A stretch of 35,801 bases of DNA. Origin: Gymnopilus junonius. Lineage: Eukaryota > Basidiomycota > Agaricomycetes > Agaricales > Galerinaceae. A program made the position numbers and the translations under genes. The stretch's first letter is position 1. Each line of letters opens with the position of its first letter. Below are positions 1 to 10,752 of this stretch, in pieces. The DNA lies in assembly GCA_015501075.1 (NCBI GenBank), contig JADNYJ010000329.1, positions 1-35,801 of the forward strand, written 5' to 3'. The notes beneath the pieces are model-generated. The model was not told where the DNA came from. It worked only from the letters and a program-made list of their open reading frames with translations, and ran no database searches.

Positions 1-1
1 A

Positions 2-810
2 AAGGCTCAGGCTGAAATCGACACGGTCGTCGGTACCAAGAGGCTCCCGTTATTTAGCGACAGAGCATCTTTACCTTATATTGATGCTATTATGAGCGAA
101 ACCTTTCGGTGGGGCTGCCCAGTACCACTAAGTATGTCCTTCTGCGGTGATGTGTGATCACCATTTCTGATGCTTTTAATCGTGATAGGTATTCCACACC
201 GGCTAATGGAAGATGATGTCTATGAAGGGAAATTCATACCAAAAGGATCGCTCGTGCGTGTTCTACTATGATGATTTTGGCTATGGAAAGGCTGACAGAT
301 TGAAAGATCTTCGCCAACATATGGTACACATCAACTTCGTTTCAGACCTTTGACACACTAACCTCTATGAATCAGGGCAATGGTCAGAGACGAAACACTA
401 TACCCGAACCCTGAGGATTCTTACCTGAACGTTTCCTCGCGGATGACGATGAATTATTGAAGAAACGGAAGAATCCCCGTAATTTCGTCTTTGGATTTGG
501 GAGAAGGTGGACAGAATCAATTATGCCTATGCTTAATTAGACTGACTATTCTTATAGGCGATGCCCTGGAGCCAACCTGTCGAACAGTCCATATGGATCC
601 TGATAGCTTCGATGATTGCGGCGCTGGATATCTCCAAGGCCCAGGACGAGAAAGGGGCTTATATTGAACCTGAAATAATTTTTGATGATAATATCTTCAG
701 GTGTGTCTCCCATTCACGTTGCTGCTGGGAAGTGATGCTTATGACTTTGAATATCATATCAGGCTGCCGAAACCTTCAAACTGAGTGTGAAAGTACGATC
801 AAGCAGCTGA
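2..810 (+). pseudogene. Cytochrome P450, 3' part, frameshifted relic
   Basis: The reading matches the C-terminal third of a fungal class II P450 (haem monooxygenase of the ER membrane). The gene runs off the left edge. Visible are a helix-K-like segment (MSETFRWGCPVPL, with ETFR as the ExxR motif), then PHRLMEDDVYEGKFIPKGS, the PERF motif near 425-437, FGFGRR near 491-508, and the haem-ligand segment RCPGANL near 558-578. Small introns separate these blocks (about 132-188, 258-308, 321-377 and 509-558). Two one-base losses break the frame: one just before PERF (near 417-420) and one just after CPGANL (near 577-580). The correct frame resumes as QSIWILIASMIAALDI and ends near 810. Both losses sit in short homopolymers, so an assembly error is possible. 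The P450 identity is firm; the CYP family and substrate cannot be told. Confidence 0.8.
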
Positions 811-1655
811 ACAGCTTCTGGAGCAGGCATAGAACCAATTTTATTAAGTCGTCTACCTGTATCATCCATCAATGTAATGATATTTCCGCCTTACCGCATC
901 CTTGCATGTCCATCTACGACGATCAAAGGAGATAAGGAGATGACTACTTGTGACAGTGCCGAGGAAACCTCCGGTAAACAGCGAATAGACTTTCAATTCG
1001 TTGACAGTTCAGTTCTATTTCATCTCTGTGCTCTCGCATGGGCGCCCTGCCAATCACTGCTCCTCTTGCACTGATTGGTAGTCATACATTCACAAGATCA
1101 GGAACGTGGTGAGGAAGCAATGCAACTGGATTTCCATGACATATTGTCGATTCAACCATGCAGGAATGTGTTGGACCTCTTCGCACGATAGTACACATGG
1201 ATCCGTGACCTGCCCTTCGTGGGCTCCCTATTTCCAGCATCCTTATCCCAGGTGGTCAGCGGTCGACAATCCAGGTTATAATTGCGTCATTAATTATAAG
1301 TGCGCAGCACATTCTAAGTTTGACCAATGACCCTCCACTCAAGGATCTATCTCTTTAGAAGTGAATAATATCAAGCATCTCTGCATCGATAGGCAGAATC
1401 CTTGTCCCTGGCAGGCTGGAATGATTCCACAGGTGTCTGAGTCCATTTAGCTCAGTCGTGGGCTACCTCAAGCTGAGAATATTTGCAGCTCTCCAAGTAT
1501 ATTCGCAGTGACATCTAATGGCTTCTCATCGTCTCCCGAGAATCAGACAAGTGTCAAAAGCAACTAACATCTTTCGCCCAGTGTGCATAATCATTAACGG
1601 ATCTCCAGATTCCACCATTTTTCTCCCATAAGTATATATCTGACTCCTCCGCCCC
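811..1655. other. Stretch without recognisable gene
   Basis: Only short overlapping open frames occur here, without motif, consistent splice pattern or start context. No tRNA, repeat or element end was recognised. It may be decayed sequence between two broken genes. Confidence 0.4.
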
Positions 1656-2751
1656 ATGTCATCATATCCGCAATGCCAGGCTCACTTGTACCAGTTCTAA
1701 CGTTGTCCTGGAGCTCAACACGCTCGCATCAATCATTGCCGCCGCGACCTATGGCATAGCCATTGTTCTATACATGATCTCTGTCCTCGCTCTTTTGAAC
1801 AGCGGAGCAAGTATTCAAAAAGAAAAAGAATCTTCTTCTCATCTACATCACTCTAATGTTTTTGACGAGCACAACTGCCTATATTTCAAGCATCTTATAT
1901 CTCGTCCAAACGTTATTTAACGTGAAGTTATTGAAAGGGCGAGTACGACTGACCGATCCTGCCTGGATCTACCCTTTGTCGATACTGGGAGCTGACGCCT
2001 TCATGGTGAGTACGGGTTGTGATCGCCCTCTTCTACTTCATGCACTTGAATGCTTCACAGGTGATGCGTTGTATCGCTTTATATCGGGGAATGTCGGCGC
2101 GGATTCGGCTGACATTAATTTCACTTGTGGTCTGTCATTTCTACTAGTATTGGGTACGCCTTCTTGTTGCTGCTTTATTTCGCTTCATTTACTTCCGGGA
2201 AACTTGCAGGACTCGAATGGTTTAAATTTATACTGCCAAAAAGGTTCACTCAAGCGGAGGCAATTTTAGGTTTTGCCTTCCTATCCTTCTCCCTCTTTGC
2301 CAACGTAACACTTTCCACCCTCATAAGCCTTCGAATTCTCTACTTCCAAAGGTATAATCATATCGTACTTCGAATCGCTCAGGGATCGGTGTACACTCGG
2401 ATCATAGTCATGTGCGTGGAATCATGCGCCATGATTGTCATTTTCGAGGTAGCATACATCGTCCTTTATACCATGCCCCCAAATCATGGCGCCGATCGGG
2501 GTTCTATGATACCCTTATTGCTTCTTCCACACATATGCGTGCGTACTGCCATCCTCTCTGAAATTGGACCAAAATAATCCCTCTGGAAGGCTATTTCATC
2601 TCTTTTAATTATCTACCGTGTGGCAAAAGGAAAAGACGTTGCAACTCAGATTGATCTTTCCCCAGAGATTGTCGAGGTAGAAAGAGGCCATCCAACCATC
2701 GGCATACATTTTGCGCCTTCAGAATCTACACAAACCGTTCAGGAAGCTTGA
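1656..2751 (+). pseudogene. Agaricomycete seven-helix membrane protein, frameshifted
   Basis: The pieces read as a multi-pass membrane protein of a large agaricomycete-specific family of unknown function. Hydrophobic segments include LASIIAAATYGIAIVLYMIS, LLLIYITLMFLTSTTAYIS, AFLLLLYFASFT and ILGFAFLSFSLFANVTLS. The segment YTRIIVMCVESCAMIVIF and the C-terminal ISSLLIIYRVAKGKDV are characteristic of the family. Introns at about 2005-2060 and 2537-2587 fit the exon phases. The frame breaks near 1815-1830 (an A-run one base short would restore it) and again near 2130-2150. The start is uncertain; the stop is at 2749-2751. It is either a pseudogene or a gene carrying assembly indels. Family membership rests on remembered family features, not on a search. 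Confidence 0.6.
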
Positions 2752-3123
2752 TCTCCCCGGAGACCATCACCAAGATCAAACTATATCGCAGCCCAATTTG
2801 GAAGGCCTCCTTCCAAATCAGGTCGTAGTGATGGCCATCTATATCCAAGAGCCCTCTCACTTCTCTGTATTTATTCGAATTAAGAGTCCTTCACCGATAC
2901 GTGTACCTAGACTAGTACCTAGACTATTACTATTTTACAAATAGCAGAAACCATAGATAGCTTGGCAAATGCTCACAGCTGCCATTTAAAATCAGCGCCG
3001 ATACCTGTCTACCTGACACCATAAGACGACCTTGCCTACTTTAAGCCTTTACACTGTTCCACAGATTCAACAGATTTTCCGTGGCAGTCTATATGGGTCT
3101 TAGTCACTTTCGTCCCTGAGACT

Positions 3124-3592
3124 GTGCACTGTACCCTTCCCTGGGCCATGATGTTTGGAATGTATGTTTATGCAAATGCTGATGGAAATATGGCTGAACT
3201 TCGACATGCTCTATCTGGGTACGCATTTATTTTGCACGGCGGCGCTGTCTCGTGGTCCACCAAGTTACAGGAAATTATTTCCCTCTCAGCGACTGAGAGT
3301 GAATATGTGGCTGCGACGTATGCTTCCAAAGAAGCGCTCTGGCTCCGCTCCCATTATTCTTCGTCAACCTCGCTCCCACCACTCTATTTTCGGACAACCA
3401 ATTCGCTATTGCCCTCGCTAAAGACCGTCAGTACCACGCGCGAACCAAGCACATTGACATAAAATTTCATTTTATTGGCTGGATCATCGAAAATGTATCC
3501 CTTCGACTCATTTATGCACACGAAGGCACTTCCATCTCCAAAGGTCAAACACTTTGCAGCCGAATCGGGGCTCGTATCGGTTTGAGGGGGAG
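3124..3592 (+). mobile_element. Ty1/copia retrotransposon, RNase H end of pol (fragment)
   Basis: The plus strand encodes the C-terminal RNase H portion of a copia polyprotein. The stretch LSGYAFILHGGAVSWSTKLQ, followed by SLSATESEYVAATYASKEALWLR, is the standard copia RNase H block. After a frame change the reading continues as KHIDIKFHFI and then SPKVKHFAAESGLV before the stop. A purine-rich tract (near 3583-3592) directly precedes a TGTTGAAT LTR start, as expected for the 3' end of such an element. Protease, integrase and RT parts and a 5' LTR are absent from the window, and the frame is interrupted more than once, so this is a dead 3' remnant. Confidence 0.85.
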
Positions 3593-4125
3593 TGTTGAAT
3601 TATGGTTACCAAACGTGGCTACGAGCGCCACTCTGGTGCGCTCGCATTCTAAGCGCCACCGCAAATATTTCTCTCCAAAGGAAATATATTGCATATTCTC
3701 TTTTCTCTGGTTTACGGCCTATGTAGCAGCCCCTTGTATATAATTCATGGCTGCATTTTCAGTCTTACATCCTCTTTGTAAATTACTGTTTGATACTGTT
3801 CTACTTGTAGATATTTATGGTACATTTTTTTCGTAGTATTTAAGCTATGGACATTGGCACAGATACCTCAGTGATCTCGTCAATCACTGAGGTGAGTTTT
3901 CTACTTATTGACATTGTATATAGTTACTTACTCGAGCGCCTAGCCACCCCGTGTCTAGGTAACTATTTAATATATTTAGTGATCTCGTCAATCACTGAGC
4001 CACTCCGTGTCTAGGAGTCTCACAGACGTTGGCCACTATTCGGCATTACTCGTCAAGGAGAACTGTCTAGCCACCTAAGGGTGGCCAATTTTATCCCGTG
4101 GACGTTAGACTGGTGTTAGGTAACA
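3593..4125 (+). repeat. Copia 3' LTR (right end approximate)
   Basis: The LTR begins with TGTTGAAT immediately after the polypurine tract of the copia fragment. A TATA-like CTTGTATATAAT at about 3735-3746 could be the LTR promoter. The right end is uncertain: GGTAACA near 4119-4125 is a candidate CA end, but no second LTR is present for comparison and no target duplication was confirmed. The segment 3865-4020 holds duplicated hairpin motifs described separately. Confidence 0.5.
3865..3893. repeat. Perfect hairpin, with partial second copy at 3978-3999
   Basis: Arms 3865-3875 (ACCTCAGTGAT) and 3883-3893 (ATCACTGAGGT) are exact reverse complements around the 7-base loop CTCGTCA. The core 22 bases (3870-3891) recur exactly at 3978-3999. 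A GCCACYCCGTGTCTAGG motif also occurs twice nearby (about 3942-3958 and 3999-4015). This suggests a small internal duplication within or next to the LTR. Confidence 0.75.
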
Positions 4126-4654
4126 CTGCAGCTTATTAGAAAGGACAGTTCCAAAGTATGATGTGAAATGGTGAACAATGTTGGATAGGTGACTGTAGGT
4201 GCTCGCAGACTCTTTATACATGATAGATTCAACGCCTCTGGGGATTGCAACCATTTATGTACCAACGTTCTAATATAATCGACTTGCATTATGGGCTAGG
4301 AGCCCATATTAATTTTATTATTTTATTGTAGAAATGTCTACCGACCTTGGTTTACCTTTGAGGGCGGCCAATGGAAGTGACTGGGGCCAACCAACGTCAG
4401 CGAAAACTGTATCCTAATTTGGCAAGCCTCCTTCCAAATCAGTTCCCGCGTCTCGGCAGCATCATCAGGGAACGAGAGTCACGGGACTACTTCAATTTCT
4501 TTCTAGGTACTGCTCATGATCAGTGCTCAATCACATTCCGAGGCAGCCAAAGCCTTCTTTCCTAATTATGGCAAATTTCTGCGTTTGCACTACGTGGAAA
4601 CTGAAGATTGAAATCCTCCTCAATCGTTGGCCTCGTATACAGTGAAAGAAGGTA
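4126..4654. other. Intergenic stretch beyond the LTR
   Basis: No coding pattern was recognised. A 17-base string (GCCTCCTTCCAAATCAG, near 4425-4442) also occurs near 2804-2821, so the two sites may share an old repeat. Confidence 0.3.
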
Positions 4655-4987
4655 TTATACGGGTGGAGGAGTTATAGTCGGAAGTGGGGTGGTCAGCGTT
4701 GCTGCTGGAGCAGAGGTGGCCGGAGGTGGCGTCGATGTAGGAGTACCCGGAAGGCATTGGTACCAGAACTTGTTCAACACGCTGCAATATGAACCGGCAG
4801 CGCAGATCGTAGGGCCATCCCATGCGAGGCCGCCGCCTAGGGTATTAGAAGAAGAACTTAGTGAATGTTCGTAACCTGTTGCCTTTGACATACATAGCCC
4901 ATATACAGTCTGCACACTTTGAGTCTGCTGTGCTAGTGCCGGTATAGCAAGCGCTATGATTGTGATAAAGGTATTCTTGAAAGGCAT
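4655..4987 (-). CDS. Small secreted CBM1 protein (91 residues)
   Basis: This encodes a secreted protein with a fungal cellulose-binding module (CBM1). The ATG at 4987 opens a signal peptide (MPFKNTFITIIALAIPALA, cleavage expected before QQTQ). One 57-bp intron (4837-4893) splits a Cys codon. Splicing joins VQTVYGLC to GGLAWDGPTICAAGSYCSVL, restoring the CBM1 pattern with its conserved cysteines and the aromatic face (Y..W..FWYQCLPG). A Pro/Thr/Ser-rich linker of about 30 residues follows and then the stop. No catalytic domain is present downstream. CBM1 domains at the N-terminus of lignocellulose enzymes are usually followed by such a linker and then an enzyme, so this is either a genuine CBM-only protein or the stub of a truncated enzyme. 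Confidence 0.8.
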   Translation of the reverse strand: MPFKNTFITIIALAIPALAQQTQSVQTVYGLCMSKATGYEHSLSSSSNTLGGGLAWDGPTICAAGSYCSVLNKFWYQCLPGTPTSTPPPATSAPAATLTTPLPTITPPPV

Positions 4988-5743
4988 GCTGCCGACCCAG
5001 GACACAAAATTGGGCTGAAAGATTAGTCTCTTGTTCAAGGAGACGTCGTTCAGACTTTTTATACTTTTCCCGGGGAATCGACGGGGTAAAAAAGAGGAGC
5101 TATTCAAGGACGTTGTTGCCAAGCGACTTGGGGGTTGGCTAATATACGAAAGCGTAACGAGGAAGTGCTGCCCATGTGGATAGCCAACACATGCAATGTG
5201 TAGAGCAAGGTAATTTATCTACGCAGAAGCTGAGCAGTTATTCCGACATTGAAATTCAAGTACAGTTCAATGCGGATGGAAGTCTTGGCTCGGAGGAGTT
5301 TACCTTTCATGAGCGTAAAGTCTTTAGACCTGACCTGTGCATTTCCCCGCGATCTTGTCAAGAATGAGGATAGCTTGACGTCCATTGCTGGGTGGCTGGG
5401 CTACCCTGCTGCTGCTGATTATGATTGTTACGGCCCGTTCTTTGGATTAGGTAGGCATACTGGAATGGTATGGTATAGTTACCGTATAATATACAACACA
5501 CGCAGTCACCACGAAGAATACCTGTCGCAGCAACTCACGAAAGAAGGTATCTAAAAGAGAGATCGAAGTATTGTAGAATAGAGATCTAAGTCAAAAACGA
5601 ACGAAAGATAAAGCGCGATGAACCCATGCAACACACTTCATAATGTAGAGAATACTAATGCTCAGCCCCCCCGCCGATAAAAAATGATATGTAATCCAAG
5701 TCAGCCAGTGCGGAGAAAGAAATGCTAATACTAGTAGAAGCAT
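4988..5743. other. Intergenic region, 5' of the CBM1 gene and 3' of the kelch gene
   Basis: Short open frames here lack motifs and are not supported. It must hold the promoter of the minus-strand CBM1 gene, but no specific element was identified. Confidence 0.4.
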
Positions 5744-7437
5744 TCAAAGTGCATCCATAGTGAAGCTCGTCACTTGTGGCAAATACGCGCCAGCCGCAAG
5801 GTCTAGAATATGCACATCATCGAATGCTATCTGGCCGTTGAACCCACCAAATACGAAGAGCCGGCTATCAGCCAGGACTGTAGCATGATAACCACGCGCA
5901 GACGGTGGTTTACCCAGAACAATGCGGGGTTCATATTGAAGGGATACTACAAGAGAGGGAGAGGAGGAAGGAAAGTTAAGAGTGTCCCTTTTATTACGGG
6001 AAGCAGCTTACCCAGGTTGTACATTAAAAGTTCTGATATGTATTCCGCCGCGTTGTGTCCGCCCATGACGAAGACATACGAGCCTACTTGAGTAGAGGTA
6101 TGAGCAAGGCGTTTGTATAGTGGATTTTGTTGCTTGACGAGGCTCCATATAAGCGTATCTGGAAGTAACAGGGAAAAGAAATTTAACCCGAGGCCCAAAG
6201 GGGATAGAGAAGAAAAAAAAGTCGCGTACCAAGGTTTAAGCACCACACGTCGGTAAAAGATTCCTTGCCATCGCTTCCACCAATAACCACCATAATATTC
6301 CCAACCAAATTGGCAGTATGATATCCTCTCGGACCAGGTTTCTTCCCCGTCGTCTGAATTTCCTTCCACTGCATAGGCTTATTTGGTGTACCCGCTCCTC
6401 CAGCCACATCGAGCGTCCACAAATCATTCAACGCAGTCAGGCCCGTCCCGCCTCCAAAGACCCATACTTTGCCTTTATAATACACAGCGGAGTGTGCCCT
6501 ACGTGCGGCTGGAGATGGGCCTGGGACGATGGAGGGCCGGGTCCACCGCCGAGAGGTGGTGTCGAGGACGTAAACGGAATCGTAATATTTTGAGCCGAGA
6601 CCACCTCCAAAAATGACGATTTTGCGGTCATAGAGCGTTGCCGTGTGCGCTCTGCAAGGTGGTGGGACGTCGCCTACGACGTCTGGATGTGTCCATTGCA
6701 TCGTTTCTAAGAAAGAAATGTTCAATTAGAACTGAGAGGCATTTGAGATCGGAGAAATGAAATAGAAAAAGGCATTAAATGCGGCAAGGCGTAATGCAAC
6801 TCAGTCCGGATGGTTGTAGTTGACTGCGCCACTCACCGGTATCAAAACAGTACACATCCTTCGAGCTGTCCCTGTCATCACATCCTCCGAAAATCCACGC
6901 TGTCGTATCCACCAAAGTTGCAGTATGAGCCCGCATAGTCCGCGTAGGCACAGTTCCCCAGACAGGAGCCCGACTCCAATACATGAGTGTGCTAGGGGCA
7001 GGTTGGGCATCCTTATCGTGCGGCAGTATAGGAACCAGTCTCTGTTTCTGTGGCGCAGCCACAGAAACGGGTTTCTGGGCTTGGGCAGCAGAACTGCGTG
7101 AAGGCTTGCTACCACTCGCTCCTGGGTGGTTCGTCGATTTCTCCCGCTTCACAGAAGAAGATCCCGACGAAGACGCAGAAGCAGATGCCAGTTTTTCACT
7201 CGAAGATCTTCCTAGCGTCCGCGTGCTCCCTTCCCTCTTAGTTTGTTTGGAAGTTGCAGTACTGGCAGTGGTCGACGTTGAACTCGCCGCCGCTTGTGGT
7301 GAGGGTGACGACGGAACACCTTTTGGTGATGAACGCCCTTCCTCCGGCACATTCGTCAAATTTCGTCCTGAAGATCGTTGAACGGAAGTTAGGTCCATGT
7401 TATGGTCGAAGGAAAAGGGGGATGAAGGAGGAGTCAA
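5744..7437 (-). CDS. Kelch-repeat beta-propeller protein
   Basis: Four exons (7437-6837, 6706-6230, 6158-6012, 5946-5744; introns 130, 71 and 65 bp) join in phase to 475 residues. Residues 1 to about 135 are Ser/Thr/Lys-rich and low in complexity, probably disordered. The rest holds six kelch blades, each with the AHT/GYH..GG..Y.LD pattern. Examples are AHTATLVDTTAWIFGG, AHTATLYDRKIVIFGGG, AHSAVYYKGKVWVFGGG, YHTANLVGNIMVVIGG, AHTSTQVGSYVFVMGG and YHATVLADSRLFVFGG. Such propellers are protein-interaction scaffolds; fungal relatives include Tea1-like polarity factors and Rab9-effector-like proteins. The sequence does not show which partner applies. A second in-frame ATG at 7398 (MDLTSVQ) is an alternative start. 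Confidence 0.88.
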
Positions 7438-7814
7438 AGCCCAAGGAGGGCTCTGATTATATTATTCCCGTGGGAATTGCTTCCTTTGCTGTCCTTTTTT
7501 CAAATCCCTCGACTATCATACCCTGGCCGCCCTGGTGCCGCGTTCCTTGACTAACAACTCCTTTGGGATCCGGGGTACGGTCTACGTAAAGTAAATTGAT
7601 TCTGTCAGAGCCATGACTCACAGAATTGGACCATAAATTCTACTTTACTCGACGTACCGTCGGTTAAAGGCATCATTTTTGGACTTCCTTTTGCTTTCTT
7701 GGTTCTTTGCCTTACCTTTTGTCTGCCTATGGTTCAGGCTGTGTTTTACGACATCTCATCTTCTGTTTCTTGGCTACTTAATACCACAAACGAACTTCCA
7801 GTACAAACATTATT
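7438..7814. other. Intergenic region between two minus-strand genes
   Basis: It lies upstream of the kelch gene and downstream of the membrane-protein gene. The open frames here (near 7679-7923) have no motif. An AGTAAATTGATTCTGTCAGAGC-type stretch near 7588 is roughly mirrored near 7625-7650, but not convincingly. Confidence 0.35.
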
Positions 7815-8833
7815 CTACAAAAGGGCAGAAGAGACACCTATCCACCCAAACAAGCCCGCGAATCCACCCAAAGCTATCAAGGAAGTGATCCAGACGCCAG
7901 CAGGCTGCTCACCTACAACATAGCATAAAAGTCCCACCACCAAACATACAACGCCCCCCAAAACCACAGCACGAATAACGAAAATGGAGGAAAAGGCAAT
8001 GTTCATATGTATCCTCGCCTTGTCGAGCTCATTCGTCGTATTCTGATACTCCTGCAAATCCATATATAATTGCACATTCAGACCACCGTCCAGCAGTCGC
8101 GTGATTTCCTGGATCGAGCTCTGGCATTGTCTGACTTTAGGCAGGGTCTTCTTCCAAGCAGATTTCTTGTTGAAACCGCTGAGGAGCAGGTCCTCAAGTA
8201 ATCGGATGTGTAGGCAGACAGAAGATAGTTTACCCTGAGCTTCCTTCGCTACGGGGGAATCTGATGTCTCTTTTGGTGGGATATATTGGCGTAAGGAAGC
8301 CGTTATCTGCGAGACAGAGGATTTTCGTCGAACGAGTAGGGAATATATATGCTGGAGTTGGATAGCGACCACATATGCCACACATCCCCCAAGGATATCC
8401 AAGAGCAGGCCAGCGAAGAATAAGGCATTGACTGCTACGTCCAATTTAGAAGAGTTGCTGTCGAACGAATAACTGACAACCTGCGCTTGTACTGCAGCAA
8501 GGAAGGTAGCCTGTCATCGAGATAAAGATGTCAGAATTACAAAATGCGATTGAAATGAAAAGATAATATTGTACTATCAAAGCGAGGGCATTCAGGTCCT
8601 CTTGCAACGACTTCACTGTGTCGACGTGATAAAGAGAGAACTTCCAGGGCGAAGAGTGGTCTGCGAAACCAGTTTGAACATCGTTGTAGAGAGTCGCGTC
8701 GGGGCTGATGAGCTGGTCGATTACTTTTTCCACTGATGACGATGACTCAGGCTATTGAAAACTTCTACTTCTTTGCCTCTGTTTGTGTAAAAAGGAAACC
8801 ACGTACGACCTGAGTCATTTCATAAGTGTACAT
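7815..8833 (-). CDS. Agaricomycete integral membrane protein, unknown function
   Basis: Three exons (8833-8807, 8751-8575, 8510-7815) splice in phase to 299 residues; introns are 55 and 64 bp. The start is ATG at 8833 (MYTYEMTQV), and an upstream AG at 8834-8835 suggests a 5'-UTR intron. Three hydrophobic segments are visible, roughly residues 92-118 (ALFFAGLLLDILGGCVAYVV), 238-266 (VIRAVVLGGVVCLVVGLLC) and 274-298. Between helices 1 and 2 lies a charged, helix-prone region of about 120 residues. The block ATFLAAVQAQVVSYSFDSN before helix 1 recurs in agaricomycete membrane proteins annotated only as hypothetical. No catalytic motif is visible. The gene structure is confident; the function is unknown. 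Confidence 0.75.
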
Positions 8834-9972
8834 CTGGGTGGACGGAAGTTGAGGGACAGGTCAATTGCGTAGTTAGAAGCTTACCTCACACGGATGTCAT
8901 CTTCCTCTTTTGTGTCAACACGTTTTTGCCGCACTCTCTTCCGTTCCGAAACTTCCGAGGGATATTTTCTGACATATCGACATCCCGACAAGTCCGGAAA
9001 AAATGGGTCAACCGACAGCAAAAGCATCAGGACAGAAGATTACTTAAGGAATAATGGGACGCCACCGAACTCTTTTCGTGCATGACAGAGTCAAAGGGTG
9101 TTTATAGATTGTCAATCAATGATACATGCTCGGGTTATGAACCACGTCCTGCTTCTTAAAAATTTCAAAGAGTGGGGTTGACGGGGGTGCGGCCAATGAC
9201 GACAGCACCCTCTGAAAAATGTTAATTAGTAATAAGGCGAGAAAAACTGACGAGCCACTTATTTTGAATACGTGACTCCCTGATGGAGATGCTCTCGCAG
9301 CAGATGAGCTGAGCAAAGCTGATGAAGACACATCATTATTCTCAAATTTCCATCTCGAAAGGAAGAGAAAGCTTGCTAAAAGCTGGGGGACTGCAAGTAA
9401 GCCCGAAGGACTGAGTCGCTGGATAATACATTCTGCGGTTTCAGATTCAGAAATTTCGTCCATTTAAATCCGAGGCTTTCTTTCCTAGGTTCCCCAGAAA
9501 AGCAAGGGTTATTTAGGAGTGAGAAACGTGCCTAAATACTGCTCCGTTGTGATATACACATTCAAGAGCCATAAAGACATGTAGTAGAGGCCAGATCAGC
9601 CTGAATATTACATATAAATCCAGCAATCCAGGACACCAGTTGCAGGACTTTAAATATAAAGAAAGTGACAGAAGTAGAGCACGAACCAGTTTCTTCGTGA
9701 GAGTTTGAATATGTAAAGCGGTGACCCAGGATAGAGTCTGGAAGTTGAGACTTGAAAGAGTCAAGGTAGCCAAGTCTACAGTTCAAGTCCATGATGCCAA
9801 GCAATAACACAAACGATGGAGCGACCGAAAATTTGGCAGTATCCTGCATTGTAGAAATACCGGGTCAGGGACATGAATTTAGAACAGCTGTCTTGTTATC
9901 ACGTGTTGTAGGTGCACTGGATATGCCGGATGTAAGCCCGTTGCTCAACATCGCCACAAACTTCCATTCACC
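8834..9972 (-). other. Region with possible minus-strand gene remnant
   Basis: An open frame at 9463-9116 begins MDEISESETAECIIQ. It contains a convincing intron inside it (donor GTCAGT, CTAATTAAC branch-like site, TTTTTCAG acceptor, near 9205-9250). Other minus-strand frames at 9849-9562 and 9773-9513 contain hydrophobic runs but stop abruptly and do not splice into a recognisable family. The sequence just left of the MITE at 9973 also reads as coding-like (GEWKFVAMLSNGL). This may be the corpse of a membrane-protein gene split by the two transposon insertions to its right. The family is not recognised. Confidence 0.25.
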
Positions 9973-10752
9973 CAGGCTCCTAAAACCAGCCTCTAGTATC
10001 GCTCGCAAGAGCTTCACCTGAGAGCGGGATGCAGTGTTGCATCAGAGAAATACAAATATTTTGACATACAAACAAATGTACAAACAAACTTAAGAGCTCA
10101 AGCTCGCGATATAGAGGCTGGCATTTTATAGATTCACGTGATCTGTGTGGGCAACTGTCTTAATAATTCTTTCAAGTACTTATTAAGTTCCTTCCCCCAT
10201 ATTTATGCAAATTAGGTGTAAGTTTTCTTTAATAATGTGTCTACCATTACTGGTTACCATAATTCTAGTGTGAATGAGCAGGAGAGCCATATTTTTGTGG
10301 ACAATTAGGTGAACCCATTCACTTGCACTCATTACAATAACACCATGGGAAGGTTACCTTTGCATGTTTCTCACTTATTCAAGTGGCATAATTGCTAATT
10401 GTGCCAATTGTATTTATTTTTAACTGTTTGAACAAGTGGCATGGCTAAATCGACACGACGAAAGGGGTTTACCTCCTAATTGTAAGGGGGGAAATTCAGC
10501 AGTTCCAAATTGGGCATGGTTCTGGTGACGCGCCTGCGCGTCACACTGTAAAAACAGCCTTGACATTGCTCACGCAGATCACGTGAATCTATAAAATGCC
10601 AGCCTCTATATCGCGAGCTTGAGCCCTTAGCTTTGTTTGTACATCAAATATTTGACCGTGTTTGCTCTCTGATGAAAACACATGTGTCCTGCTCTCAGAT
10701 GAAGCTCTTGCGAGCGATACTAGAGGCTGGTTTTAGGAGCCTGCCATTCACC
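9964..10752. mobile_element. MITE A: 771-bp non-autonomous DNA element with 9-bp TSD
   Basis: The element spans 9973-10743 and is flanked by the perfect direct repeat CCATTCACC (9964-9972 and 10744-10752). It starts CAGGCTCCTAAAACCAGCC and ends with the exact complement. The inverted arms are about 180 bp (9973-10155 against 10564-10743), with near-identical outermost 44 bp and innermost about 50 bp and a more diverged middle. No transposase frame is present. Long arms with a 9-bp duplication are typical of Mutator-like elements. An 8-bp duplication (hAT or KDZ type) with one chance extra match is possible. Intact TSDs and well-matched ends suggest a fairly recent insertion. Confidence 0.88.
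10525..10544. repeat. GC-rich palindrome inside MITE A
   Basis: GTGACGCG (10525-10532) and CGCGTCAC (10537-10544) form a perfect 8-bp stem around CCTG. It lies about 20 bp inside the right arm. Confidence 0.8.
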
